Source: an uncultured Alphaproteobacteria bacterium (lineage in GTDB: Bacteria; Pseudomonadota; Alphaproteobacteria; Rhodobacterales; Rhodobacteraceae). From it: a stretch of DNA of 16,117 nt. Shown here piece after piece: positions 7,349 to 15,250 of this stretch (its first letter is position 1; each line of letters opens with the position of its first letter). The stretch spans positions 35,957 through 52,073 of the forward strand of contig CAKMZE010000004.1 of assembly GCA_929200295.1 (NCBI GenBank), read 5' to 3'. The notes beneath the pieces were generated by a model. That model saw only the letters and a list, made by a program, of their open reading frames with translations, was not told the DNA's origin and searched no databases. Both the position numbers and the translations under genes were made by a program.

Positions 7349-7777
7349 TCATGTCGCTGTGACAGGCCATTTCTTTGACAGCGCTTCAACGCCAATGGTG
7401 ATAATCTCGCGCACAACATCAAGATCGACATCGGCGAGCTTGTTAATATACAAGCAAGCCTTGCCGGTTTTATGTTTGCCGAGCCGCTCTAATTGATCAC
7501 CCAGCGCGAGATATCCGGGCATGATATAGAGCACCTGATTAGCCTTGCGCGGGCTAAACCCTGTGGCAAGACAGCTTCCTGAATGCCCCGTTTCATAGAC
7601 ATAATCATAAGCGCCGTAGCCTATGATTGTCGGTCCCCACATGCGCGGGGTCCAGCCTGTGACTTCACGAAATAGACGGTCGAGGGTCTGCGCATCCGCC
7701 CGCCGCGTTGGGTGCTCTACCGCTGCGATAAAATCCATTGGATCCGTGTCTGTTTGCACCGTCATCGCACCTGACAT
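7349..7777 (-). CDS. DUF1801 (YdhG-like) domain protein
   Basis: This 142-residue protein is small and soluble, with no signal peptide. The segments RMWGPTIIGYGAYDYVYETG, FSPRKANQVLYIM and LGKHKTGKACLYINKLADVD match the layout of DUF1801 proteins, small alpha/beta proteins of unknown biochemical role. The start at 7777 is chosen because GGAG lies 7 bases upstream; a TTG at 7819 would extend it but has no ribosome site. It sits 62 bp downstream of nadE and 71 bp upstream of gltX in the same orientation, so co-transcription is possible. There is no functional link visible beyond position. Confidence 0.8.
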   Translation of the reverse strand: MSGAMTVQTDTDPMDFIAAVEHPTRRADAQTLDRLFREVTGWTPRMWGPTIIGYGAYDYVYETGHSGSCLATGFSPRKANQVLYIMPGYLALGDQLERLGKHKTGKACLYINKLADVDLDVVREIITIGVEALSKKWPVTAT

Positions 7778-7784
7778 GTCTATG

Positions 7785-7788
7785 CTCC
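7785..7788 (-). promoter_or_regulatory. Ribosome binding site deciding the DUF1801 start
   Basis: GGAG on the minus strand lies 7 bases before the ATG at 7777. The upstream TTG at 7819 lacks such a site, and this excludes a 14-residue extension. Confidence 0.65.
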
Positions 7789-7839
7789 GTTTCGCAATCT
7801 TTGGGTCATAGATACCCAATTAGCGGTATTTTGGCTATT

Positions 7840-9504
7840 TTATTCGCTCTCGTCGCGAAACCCGTTCACAATCGGATAGCGTCGATCAAGCCAGAATGCC
7901 CGCTGTGACAGGCGTGTTCCTGGCGCAGATTGGAACCGTTTATATTCGCTTATATAGAGCAAATGTTCGACCCGTTTCACGACCGCACGCTCATAGCCTG
8001 CCGCGACGCAATCAGCCACGGACGCATCATCATCGACCAGCATTTTGAGGATGCCATCAAGCACCTCATAGGGGGGCAGGCTATCGCTGTCCTTTTGATC
8101 TGGGCGCAGCTCGGCTGTGGGGGGTTTGTCGATAATTGCAGTGGGGATCACCTCGCCTGCGGGTGCGCGCATCCATGGACGGTGGTTTGCGTTGCGCCAG
8201 CGGCATGCGGCAAATACCCGTGTTTTATACATATCCTTGATCGGGTTATACCCGCCCGCCATATCGCCATAGATCGTGGCATAGCCCACGGCCACCTCGG
8301 ATTTATTGCCTGTGGTCAGCAGCATCTCACCAAATTTGTTTGATTGCGCCATAAGCAAAAGCCCGCGCAGGCGCGATTGGATGTTTTCCTCGGTCAGATC
8401 AGCCTCAAGCCCGTCAAAGAGCGGGGCGAGCGCCTGGGTGACGGCGGCTCTTGGCTCTGCGATTGAGACGGTGTCATAACGACAGCCCAAAGCATCAACC
8501 ACGTCTTGCGCATCATCTAATGAAGCTTGTGAGGTATATTCGGACGGCATCATCACGCCGCGCACGTTTTCAGGCCCTAATGCATCTGCGGCGATTGTCG
8601 CGACAATCGCAGAATCGATCCCGCCGGATAGCCCAAGAAGCACCTTTTGAAACCCAGTTTTACCCATGTAATCGCGCAGGCTTTCGACCATTGCGTGGTA
8701 ATCTTGCTCAAGATCGCTGGGGAAAACATGCTTTTCGCCATCTTCTGCGACCCAGCCACTCTCGGTATGGGTGAAATCAACATGGGCCAACATGCTATCA
8801 AAAAGCGGCAGCTGTACGGCAAGCTTTGCGCCGGGGTTCAGCACAAACGAGCCCCCATCAAACACCTGATCATCTTGCCCACCGACCATATTCAAATAGA
8901 CCAAAGGCACGTTATTTTCGATCACCCGTGCGACCATCTTGCCCATACGCACATCGAATTTGTCTTTGCGGTAAGGCGAGCCATTGGGTACGATAAGGAT
9001 CTCAGCACCGCTTTCGACCATCGCCTCGGCCACATCGACATGCCATGCATCCTCGCAAATCGGCGACCCTACGCGGGGCCCGTCTGGGATTGCATAGGGC
9101 CCTTGGATCGGGCCGCGATTAAACTGGCGCACCTCATCGAAAACAGTGAAATTAGGCAAGAAGTGCTTGTATTGACGCGCAATAATCTGACCACCACGGC
9201 AAATGAAATACGTGTTATAGAGCCGATCTTCCACCAGACAAGGCCCACCAATGGCAAGCATTGGTCCATCTGCGCAAGCGCGAGCAAGGGCTGCAACCGC
9301 ATCCATCGCAGCGTGATAGAACGCTGGTTTCATCACCAAATCCTGCGTCGAATAGCCGGTGATAAACATCTCGGGCAGGGCGATCATATCGGCATGCGCC
9401 TCTTTCGCCTCTTCCCACGCGTTTTGCGCCATCGCTGCATTGCCAGCAATATCACCGACATGCGGATTAAGCTGTGCCATTGTCAGGCGAAATTTTTTCG
9501 ACAT
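7840..9504 (-). CDS. nadE: Glutamine-dependent NAD+ synthetase
   Basis: This two-domain cytoplasmic enzyme of about 554 residues makes NAD+ from deamido-NAD, using ammonia released from glutamine. The N-terminal nitrilase-like glutaminase domain shows its full triad: Glu45 (ALPEMFITG), Lys113 (KHFLPN) and Cys150 (PICEDAW). The C-terminal ATP-pyrophosphatase domain has SGGIDS at 293-298, plus TGNKSE and AELRPDQKDSDSLPPYE, all typical of NadE. The start at 9504 has AGAGG nine bases upstream; ATG 9510 is only three bases from it and is less likely. It is first in a leftward group with the DUF1801 gene and gltX, and is divergent from the MORN gene. Confidence 0.94.
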   Translation of the reverse strand: MSKKFRLTMAQLNPHVGDIAGNAAMAQNAWEEAKEAHADMIALPEMFITGYSTQDLVMKPAFYHAAMDAVAALARACADGPMLAIGGPCLVEDRLYNTYFICRGGQIIARQYKHFLPNFTVFDEVRQFNRGPIQGPYAIPDGPRVGSPICEDAWHVDVAEAMVESGAEILIVPNGSPYRKDKFDVRMGKMVARVIENNVPLVYLNMVGGQDDQVFDGGSFVLNPGAKLAVQLPLFDSMLAHVDFTHTESGWVAEDGEKHVFPSDLEQDYHAMVESLRDYMGKTGFQKVLLGLSGGIDSAIVATIAADALGPENVRGVMMPSEYTSQASLDDAQDVVDALGCRYDTVSIAEPRAAVTQALAPLFDGLEADLTEENIQSRLRGLLLMAQSNKFGEMLLTTGNKSEVAVGYATIYGDMAGGYNPIKDMYKTRVFAACRWRNANHRPWMRAPAGEVIPTAIIDKPPTAELRPDQKDSDSLPPYEVLDGILKMLVDDDASVADCVAAGYERAVVKRVEHLLYISEYKRFQSAPGTRLSQRAFWLDRRYPIVNGFRDESE

Positions 9505-9647
9505 CGTCATAAACCTCTTGCACGTGGGGATAGATGTAACAGATGTTTCGCGAAGGAAAAGCGCATTGCACGATCACCGTTGCCCCGGGCACGATGGCTC
9601 GCTAGGCTATGGCTAACAAAAGATTAAGACCAAGGGATACCGACGAT
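9505..9647. other. Divergent promoter region between nadE and the MORN gene
   Basis: About 140 bp separates the two divergent starts and must contain both promoters. It contains a TTCGCGAA palindrome near 9547-9554 and a CACGTG near 9522-9527. Neither can be tied to a regulator from sequence alone. I see no convincing -35/-10 pair. Confidence 0.35.
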
Positions 9648-11093
9648 ATGATGTTTGGATGGTCCAGACCCGCAGGGCTCGCCGTTTTGTGCATGCTCTA
9701 TACTGTTTCTGCCGCGGCGCAATCCGTGCAGACCAAGCAATATGATGATGGTGGTGTCTACGAGGGCGCGTTCCTTGAAGGCAAGCAACACGGCATTGGG
9801 ACTTACCGGCTCCCTAATGGCTACGAATATTCCGGCGAATGGTTCGAGGGCGAGATCCGCGGCCAAGGCACAGCCACCTTCCCCAATGGCTCGGTCTATG
9901 TTGGCAGCTTTGCGCGCGGTAAGCCCGAGGGCACGGGGATGATCACATTCGCTGATAGCGGCACCTATGAGGGCGACTGGCTGGACGGCAATATCACCGG
10001 ACGCGGCATCGCCAATTACGCCAATGGCGTGATCTACGAGGGCGAGTTTCGCAATGCCATGCACCATGGCACGGGCACGATGCGCAGCCCCAGCGGCTAT
10101 ATCTACGAAGGCCCATGGATCAACGGCGTCAAAGAGGGCGTGGGAAAAGTGACCTACCCAGATGGCGGCGTCTACCAAGGCAGCCTCTTGGCGGGCGAAC
10201 GCCACGGCGATGGGATCCTCACAATGAACGATGGGCTCGTCTACGCGGGCAATTGGGTCAATGGCCAAATCCAAGGCGATGGGCGTCTTGTCCAAGCCAA
10301 TGGCGACACCTATGAGGGGATTCTCACCGATGGCCGCCGCAATGGGCAGGGCAAGGTGACATATGCCAATGGTGATGTCTATGTCGGCAACTTCGTGGAC
10401 GACAAACGCCACGGGCCGGGCACATTCACCGGAACTGACGGCTATTTCTATGATGGCACATGGGAGAACGGCCAAATCCACGGGCAGGGCACAGTGACCT
10501 ACCCCGATGGCTCTGTCTACACAGGCAGCTTTCGCACAGACCTCGCCCATGGCACCGGGAAAATCACCTATGCGGACGGCGCAACCTACGAAGGCGATTG
10601 GGAAAACGGCGTCATCAATGGCATGGGCAAGGCGGTCTATGCCAATGGGCTGATCTACGAGGGCGCGTTCCTCAACGCCAAAAACCACGGCAAAGGCAAG
10701 ATGACCTACACAGACGGTTATGTCTATGAAGGCGACTGGGTCAATGGCCAGCGCGGCGGCATGGGCACTGCTACCTATGCCGATGGCACCATCTACGTGG
10801 GCACCTTTACCGCCGGTCAGCGCAATGGCACGGGCAAAATCACCCTGCCCGATGGCTTTACCTATGAGGGCCAGTGGTCAGACGGAGAGATCAACGGCAT
10901 TGGCGTCGCCACATATGCCAATGGTGATGTCTATGAGGGCATGTTTGAACGGGGCCGCAGACAGGGGGCAGGTACAATGCGCTATGCCTCGGGGCAGGAA
11001 ATTTCGGGCGATTGGGTCGATGGCACCTTGGTCGAAAACGCGCAAACACCCGAAACGCCAGAGGCCGAAGACGCCGTGACAGTCACAGAATAA
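9648..11093 (+). CDS. Secreted MORN-repeat protein
   Basis: From ATG 9648 the product has 481 residues. Residues 1-25 form a Sec-type signal peptide (hydrophobic core LAVLCMLYTV, AAAQ near the cleavage site), so it should be periplasmic or exported. Residues 36-449 are 18 MORN repeats of exactly 23 residues each (core YxGxF/W...G.G...Y.NG), followed by a degenerate repeat (450-459) and an acidic 22-residue tail. MORN repeats form elongated beta-hairpin arrays, and known roles include lipid or protein binding and scaffolding; no catalytic domain is seen here. The start is chosen for AAGGGA upstream and a clean signal peptide; ATG 9609 would prepend a charged tail without a ribosome site. The function is unknown. 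Confidence 0.9.
   Translation: MMFGWSRPAGLAVLCMLYTVSAAAQSVQTKQYDDGGVYEGAFLEGKQHGIGTYRLPNGYEYSGEWFEGEIRGQGTATFPNGSVYVGSFARGKPEGTGMITFADSGTYEGDWLDGNITGRGIANYANGVIYEGEFRNAMHHGTGTMRSPSGYIYEGPWINGVKEGVGKVTYPDGGVYQGSLLAGERHGDGILTMNDGLVYAGNWVNGQIQGDGRLVQANGDTYEGILTDGRRNGQGKVTYANGDVYVGNFVDDKRHGPGTFTGTDGYFYDGTWENGQIHGQGTVTYPDGSVYTGSFRTDLAHGTGKITYADGATYEGDWENGVINGMGKAVYANGLIYEGAFLNAKNHGKGKMTYTDGYVYEGDWVNGQRGGMGTATYADGTIYVGTFTAGQRNGTGKITLPDGFTYEGQWSDGEINGIGVATYANGDVYEGMFERGRRQGAGTMRYASGQEISGDWVDGTLVENAQTPETPEAEDAVTVTE
9753..10994 (+). repeat. 18 x 69-bp MORN-coding repeats, arranged as two blocks of nine
   Basis: Eighteen in-frame 69-bp units follow each other with no insertion or deletion. Aromatic position 7 alternates Phe (or Leu) and Trp from unit to unit, and the alternation slips once, at units 9 and 10. 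Units 1-9 (9753-10373) match units 10-18 (10374-10994) position by position, including non-consensus features such as the 'NA' pair in units 5 and 14 and 'AG-R' in 7 and 16. This indicates an ancient duplication of a nine-unit block. Confidence 0.8.
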
Positions 11094-11141
11094 ACCACGT
11101 GGCCTATTGATCACAACCCGCCCGATTGATCGCGCGCGCAC

Positions 11142-11153
11142 TGCAATATTGCA
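11142..11153. promoter_or_regulatory. 12-bp perfect palindrome upstream of the membrane protein gene
   Basis: TGCAATATTGCA is a perfect palindrome 60 bp before the start of the gene at 11214, in the 120-bp gap after the MORN gene. It is a plausible operator for a dimeric regulator, but the regulator is unknown. TGC...GCA sites are bound by PhaR-type regulators in relatives; I cannot assign it to them. Confidence 0.4.
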
Positions 11154-11213
11154 ATGTGGGGTTGAGAGAGCGCCACACAGACCCTACCCTGCACCAAGCG
11201 GGGAGGGGATGTA

Positions 11214-12617
11214 ATGTCAAAAACGAACATGGGCGCGGATGCCGCATCGGGTTTTGCATGGGTTGAGACGCTGATCATACCTGTTGCAATTGCGGTTATC
11301 ATTCTCGTGGTGACCCGCATCTACGATGCTTATTTCACGAAAAACGCGCTGCGGGTTGAGCTGCGCAATACCGAAACCTGGCAAAGCCGGATCGCAGCGC
11401 TGGAATGCGGGCGCCATGCGGCGTATCTCGCGGTGATTGCGCGGATCAGCAGCTTTGCGCAGCGGGTCTGGGGGCCAATTTTTAGCTGGCGCGCGCTGGG
11501 GGTGAGCTATGTCATTGCATTCTTTTATCCGATATTTTTCTTACTGTTCGATTGGCTGATCTTTGGTCATCTTAATCTTGCGGGTTTGCCGATCTCAGAT
11601 GCAAGGACCCCATGGCAAACACGGGCTTTGACGGTTAGTTCGCTGGTCATATATTGTTTCATTTTAGCAATTTACATGAATAATGTTACTCCCATTCGTA
11701 TCAAATTAATGCGTGGCATGAGGTATTTGTTTCGACTCTTTTTACCCGCAATATTTGGGCGATTTTTTTCGAAGTTCTCTAATGTTGGATATAAACTAAC
11801 GTTTGCCTTTGCCTTTCTCACGACCGTTGCTGTTGCCACCGTTTTTATATTTACCAGTGCAGGTGTTGTTGTCGGTGACCTGTCCCTTGAGGTTATATCG
11901 GCCGGTTTTCTTGCTTTACTTGCTGTTTTTTCTGTTTCCTTTTTCGCAGCTTTTTCTGTTGGTATTTTTGTCATAACCGGTGCCCGTCTCATTACTGATC
12001 CAAGCGTTGGAAATAGCGCGGTTTTTTTGCTCATCTCAATGCTGCCGCTCTTAAATGCCATGACCGACTTTCCCTCATACGCCGCGACACGCTGGTTTTT
12101 TGGCAAGATCACACAGGGTGAAAATACGCTGCGACAGATCCTATGGGGTGTGGCGTTTGATGTGATGATCGGTGTCCTCTGCTTTGTCGCCTTGCTAGCG
12201 ATGCTCTATTTCGGGCTGTCGCTATGGAAGGGGTATTCCCCCACAACGCTGGCGCTTGACCCTGATCTTTATCTTCAGAGGATACGAGAGGATGGCGTCT
12301 TTCAGGCGGGTTTCCTGCTCGTTCTCTTGGGCTTTACGACGCTCTTGCCGACGTTGACCCATGTGGTGTTTGGCCTGCGTGCGGTGTTTGTGCAAGGCTC
12401 GCGTTATTCTGCGCAAGCCGCGCAATTGCTGCGTGACAAACGCCCGTCATCCGTGATCGGGGGTAATCCCGCGCTGACTGATGATCAGCGGGATGCTGTG
12501 GTTGAAGATGTGATCAGGCTGATCCTCAAAGCTCGCTTTTGGGCTGCGGTTATCCTCACTTTGCTCTTTGGTGCGCTTGTCGCTGCGGGTCTCGGTCTCT
12601 ATCATCTTGTGCTTTAA
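11214..12617 (+). CDS. Polytopic membrane protein of unknown function
   Basis: I do not recognise this 467-residue protein with confidence. It has about eight or nine hydrophobic segments, near residues 17-36, 96-118, 137-155, 196-220, 226-255, 268-281, 309-337, 364-393 and 442-465, with no periplasmic enzyme domain. Charged cytoplasmic-type stretches lie at 40-90 and 395-440. A distinctive segment LLNAMTDFPSYAATRWFF (279-296) may be a family signature. The start at 11214 follows a strong GGGAGGGG site. By direct count, 11641-12000 (residues ~143-262) is about 40% GC, against about 62% at 11341-11400 in the same gene. It lies 87 bp before eptA in the same direction, so an envelope role is possible but unproven. 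Confidence 0.8.
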   Translation: MSKTNMGADAASGFAWVETLIIPVAIAVIILVVTRIYDAYFTKNALRVELRNTETWQSRIAALECGRHAAYLAVIARISSFAQRVWGPIFSWRALGVSYVIAFFYPIFFLLFDWLIFGHLNLAGLPISDARTPWQTRALTVSSLVIYCFILAIYMNNVTPIRIKLMRGMRYLFRLFLPAIFGRFFSKFSNVGYKLTFAFAFLTTVAVATVFIFTSAGVVVGDLSLEVISAGFLALLAVFSVSFFAAFSVGIFVITGARLITDPSVGNSAVFLLISMLPLLNAMTDFPSYAATRWFFGKITQGENTLRQILWGVAFDVMIGVLCFVALLAMLYFGLSLWKGYSPTTLALDPDLYLQRIREDGVFQAGFLLVLLGFTTLLPTLTHVVFGLRAVFVQGSRYSAQAAQLLRDKRPSSVIGGNPALTDDQRDAVVEDVIRLILKARFWAAVILTLLFGALVAAGLGLYHLVL

Positions 12618-12692
12618 TAGATGCGCACACGTCTGCGCCTCTTGTCCGGGGGCGGGCGGCGGTTTATCACCTGCGAAATAATTGATTTATTC

Positions 12693-12699
12693 AGGCAGG
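12693..12699 (+). promoter_or_regulatory. Ribosome binding site deciding the eptA start
   Basis: AGGCAGG is followed by a 5-base spacer and ATG 12705. The upstream in-frame ATG at 12621 lies three bases after the previous stop and has no ribosome site. It would add a basic, non-membrane tail of 28 residues. Confidence 0.6.
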
Positions 12700-12704
12700 C
12701 CCCA

Positions 12705-14300
12705 ATGGCGCATTCCCCTCGTAATCTGCATCTGTTTACGCTTGTCGCGTTGATCTGCCTTTATAATCTGATCGCGTTTCAAGGGCCGCTTTTGGCCTAT
12801 GCGCTGCGGTATACGGAATGGGACGCAAATGGTGCCGCACAGATGGTGTCATTGCAGGTGTTGCAGCTTGGCTTGCTGGGTGCGCTTCTCTTGTTTGTGG
12901 CGATGTTTTCGATCTGGGCGATGAAGCTACTGACGACCTTGCTGTTTCTCGGGAACGCGGCCGGGCTTCATTTTATGAATGCTTACGGGGTTGAGCTGGA
13001 CCTGACGATGATGCGCAACATCTTTGGCACCAACACAGGCCAAGTGGGTGAGCTGATGCATTGGACGCTATATCTCAAACTGGTGGCGATGGGGCTTTTG
13101 CCCAGTGTGCTGGTTTGGGTGATTGGCGTGCGCAGCCCGCGGCTCTGGCTGCGGCTTTTGGCCCCCTTTGCGGTTTTTGGCGCGATGCTGGCGGTGCTTT
13201 TTGCGACATCGACGACCTGGCTGTGGTACGATAAACACGCCACGCGGATGGGTGCGCGGATCTTGCCCTGGTCCTATCTGGTGAATACGGGGCGCTATTT
13301 TAACAAAGAGGCACTGCGCAACCGGGTGCAGGTGCTCTTGCCCGATGCGCAGTTTATTGAGGCAGAGCCTGCGCAAAAAGAGATCGTCGTGCTGGTGATC
13401 GGTGAGGCGGCGCGCGCTGAAAATTTCAGTCATTACGGGTACGAGCGTGACACAAACCCCTTTACCAAGGATTTGGGCTTGGTCGTGCTGCCGATGGGAA
13501 AATCCTGCGCGACCTATACGATAGGTTCAGTGGCTTGCATCATCACACATGAGGGGCGCGAGGCCTCGGCCCGGACAGAGTTTGAACCGCTGCCAAGCTA
13601 TCTGACCCGCCATGGGATCGAGACGATCTGGCGGTCAAACAGCGGCGGGACCCCTCCGTTTCAAGCAACAGTTATCGAACGTGTGCATGAGATTGCCGAG
13701 CGGTGTCGCGCAGAAAATGGTGAGGGTGCAGACTGCCCAAGCCCATACCTTGATGGCGCATTAGTGCATCAATTGGGCGCGGTGTTAGCGGGGTCTGATG
13801 CGCAGCGTATTCTTGTCGTTTTGCATCAAACCGGATCGCACGGCCCCAGTTATTCAAAGAAATATCCGCCTCAATTTGCACATTTCACACCTGTGTGTGA
13901 CACGGTGCAGGTCTCGACCTGTAGTGAAGAGGCGCTCTATAATGCCTATGATAATACAATTCGCTATACGGATTATTTGCTGTCGGATGTGATTGCACAA
14001 TTGCAATCTATACCAGATGCAGCCTCTGTGCTGATCTATACGGCAGATCATGGGCAATCCTTGGGGGAGAACGGGCTATATCTGCACGGCTCTCCGCCTG
14101 CGTTTGCCCCAGATGTGCAGCGATATGTGCCGTTCTTCGTCTGGATGTCTGATCGGTTTCAAACGGTCAAAGGGATCACGCCAGAGGATATTATGCGCGC
14201 TGAAAGCCATGTGCATGATTTCCCGTTTCACAGCGTGATGGGGGCCTTTGGGATGCGCAGCGATATCTATAAACCGCAGTTTGATATCTTTGCCCAATAA
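12705..14300 (+). CDS. eptA: Lipid A phosphoethanolamine transferase (EptA family)
   Basis: This 531-residue inner-membrane enzyme has about five N-terminal membrane segments (to ~residue 175), then a periplasmic sulfatase-fold domain. It moves phosphoethanolamine from phosphatidylethanolamine to lipid A or a related acceptor, which lowers surface negative charge. Visible residues are Glu234 (VIGEAARAENF), the presumed nucleophile Thr272 (SCATYT), His379 (TGSHGPSY), Asp448-His449 (TADHGQSLGENGLYLHG) and His461. Six periplasmic Cys pair well as 268/278, 334/344 and 398/406, as in known EptA. Oddly, the usual SVPCMF after the nucleophile reads SVACII here. Other acceptors (core sugar, periplasmic glycan) are possible. 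A strong terminator follows. Confidence 0.9.
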   Translation: MAHSPRNLHLFTLVALICLYNLIAFQGPLLAYALRYTEWDANGAAQMVSLQVLQLGLLGALLLFVAMFSIWAMKLLTTLLFLGNAAGLHFMNAYGVELDLTMMRNIFGTNTGQVGELMHWTLYLKLVAMGLLPSVLVWVIGVRSPRLWLRLLAPFAVFGAMLAVLFATSTTWLWYDKHATRMGARILPWSYLVNTGRYFNKEALRNRVQVLLPDAQFIEAEPAQKEIVVLVIGEAARAENFSHYGYERDTNPFTKDLGLVVLPMGKSCATYTIGSVACIITHEGREASARTEFEPLPSYLTRHGIETIWRSNSGGTPPFQATVIERVHEIAERCRAENGEGADCPSPYLDGALVHQLGAVLAGSDAQRILVVLHQTGSHGPSYSKKYPPQFAHFTPVCDTVQVSTCSEEALYNAYDNTIRYTDYLLSDVIAQLQSIPDAASVLIYTADHGQSLGENGLYLHGSPPAFAPDVQRYVPFFVWMSDRFQTVKGITPEDIMRAESHVHDFPFHSVMGAFGMRSDIYKPQFDIFAQ

Positions 14301-14335
14301 CCACTGGAGGGCCATGAGCCGTCTTGTGCAAAATA

Positions 14336-14361
14336 AAACCCCGCCAAAACTGGCGGGGTTT
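14336..14361. terminator. Bidirectional rho-independent terminator between eptA and BI-1 gene
   Basis: A perfect 11-bp stem, AAACCCCGCCA with TGGCGGGGTTT, encloses an AAAC loop. On the minus strand the stem is followed by TATTTTG, giving a T-rich tail for the leftward BI-1 gene. On the plus strand TTTATATAAT follows, for eptA. It lies exactly between two convergent genes. Confidence 0.9.
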
Positions 14362-14401
14362 ATATAATACCACCTGTAAGGTGATCACATGTTCTGCACG
14401 C

Positions 14402-15172
14402 TTATTCGCGGTTACCAAACAGCTGAAGCAGGAACATGAACATATTGATGAAGTCGAGATAGAGGTTCAACGCCCCCATAATCGCCGATTTCGCCAGCCA
14501 TTCCTGATCACCATGAGCGGCATGCGCCAGATAGTCAGTTTTGATCTTTTGCGTATCATAGGCCGTGAGGCCCGCGAAAATCAGAACGCCGAGCATTGAA
14601 ACAGCAAACATGATCGCAGGCGATTGCAGCCAGATATTGACCAGCGATGCAACGATCAGACCGATCACACCCATAATCAGGAAGCTACCCCAACCAGAGA
14701 TATCTTTCTTTGTTGTGTAGCCCCAAAGCGAGAGACCAGCAAAGGCGATCGCGGTGATCAAGAAAACCTGGATGATTGAAAAGCCAGTAAAGACAGCAAA
14801 GATCCAAGAGATCGATACGCCCATCGCGGCAGCAAACACATAAAAGAACGTTTGCGCGCCAGCTGCGGACAAGCGGTTAATCATCGCGCCAAACATAAAC
14901 ACCATTGCCAAAGGCAAGAACATTACAACCCATTTGAGCGGGCTTGTCCAAAGTGTTACGCCAAGTTCTGTCAGGTAAGTGTTTCCACCGATCTGGTAGG
15001 GTGTCGGCATTTCAGATAATGCGAGACCCGATAATGCCCAGGCCGCAGCTGCTGTGATGACCATGCCAACAGACATGGTGCCGTACACTTTGTTCATATG
15101 GGCGCGAAGGCCCTCATCAATTTCCGCCGTATGGGCAATGCCCGCCGTGCGAATAGGGGGATAATCAGCCAT
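14402..15172 (-). CDS. Bax inhibitor-1/YccA family membrane protein
   Basis: This 256-residue inner-membrane protein has about seven hydrophobic segments. It belongs to the BI-1/YccA (TMBIM) family, whose bacterial members include YccA, an FtsH modulator, and YetJ, a pH-sensitive calcium leak channel. The family signature is clear at the C-terminal end: FAGLTAYDTQKIK (~199-211) and GALNLYLDFINMFMFLLQLF (~233-252), with conserved Asp206 and Asp240 as likely channel acids. The N-terminal ~28 residues are soluble. The start at 15172 has GGAG six bases upstream; an extension to 15250 lacks such a site. A strong terminator lies downstream and a candidate promoter with a palindrome lies upstream. 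Confidence 0.93.
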   Translation of the reverse strand: MADYPPIRTAGIAHTAEIDEGLRAHMNKVYGTMSVGMVITAAAAWALSGLALSEMPTPYQIGGNTYLTELGVTLWTSPLKWVVMFLPLAMVFMFGAMINRLSAAGAQTFFYVFAAAMGVSISWIFAVFTGFSIIQVFLITAIAFAGLSLWGYTTKKDISGWGSFLIMGVIGLIVASLVNIWLQSPAIMFAVSMLGVLIFAGLTAYDTQKIKTDYLAHAAHGDQEWLAKSAIMGALNLYLDFINMFMFLLQLFGNRE

Positions 15173-15222
15173 GGATGTCTCCAGTTTAAAATATTGCGCG
15201 CTGCATGAGCGCATTACCACAG

Positions 15223-15250
15223 ATATTGGCAATGTTCGGTTGCTTTTCAA
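15223..15250 (-). promoter_or_regulatory. Candidate promoter of the BI-1 gene
   Basis: Read leftwards, TTGAAA (15250-15245), a 16-base spacer and CAATAT (15228-15223) give a fair sigma-70-like pair with transcription starting near 15216, leaving a leader of about 45 bases. CTTGAA with the downstream GCCAATAT also loosely resembles heat-shock (RpoH) promoters. Neither reading is strong. Confidence 0.35.

Noticed and set aside
8647..9627. A 326-residue open frame on the plus strand, antisense to nadE
   Set aside because: NadE is certain from its catalytic motifs. The antisense frame has no recognisable domain, an odd His/Ile/Arg-rich composition and no supporting start signal.
9624..10688. A 354-residue open frame on the minus strand, antisense to the MORN gene
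   Set aside because: It is periodic with the same 69-bp unit and stays open because the MORN repeat codons (GGC, GAC, TAT, AAT) lack minus-strand stops in that frame. It has no ribosome site and reads as a low-complexity shadow.
11095..11120. CCACGTGG and TTGATCACAA after the MORN gene as a terminator or FNR-type site
   Set aside because: The palindrome is too short for a terminator and has no T tract. The second string lacks the TTGAT-N4-ATCAA spacing.
11672..12112. A 146-residue antisense frame in the low-GC part of the membrane protein gene
   Set aside because: It is Lys/Thr/Ala-rich without domain logic. The sense frame gives coherent membrane helices across the same bases.
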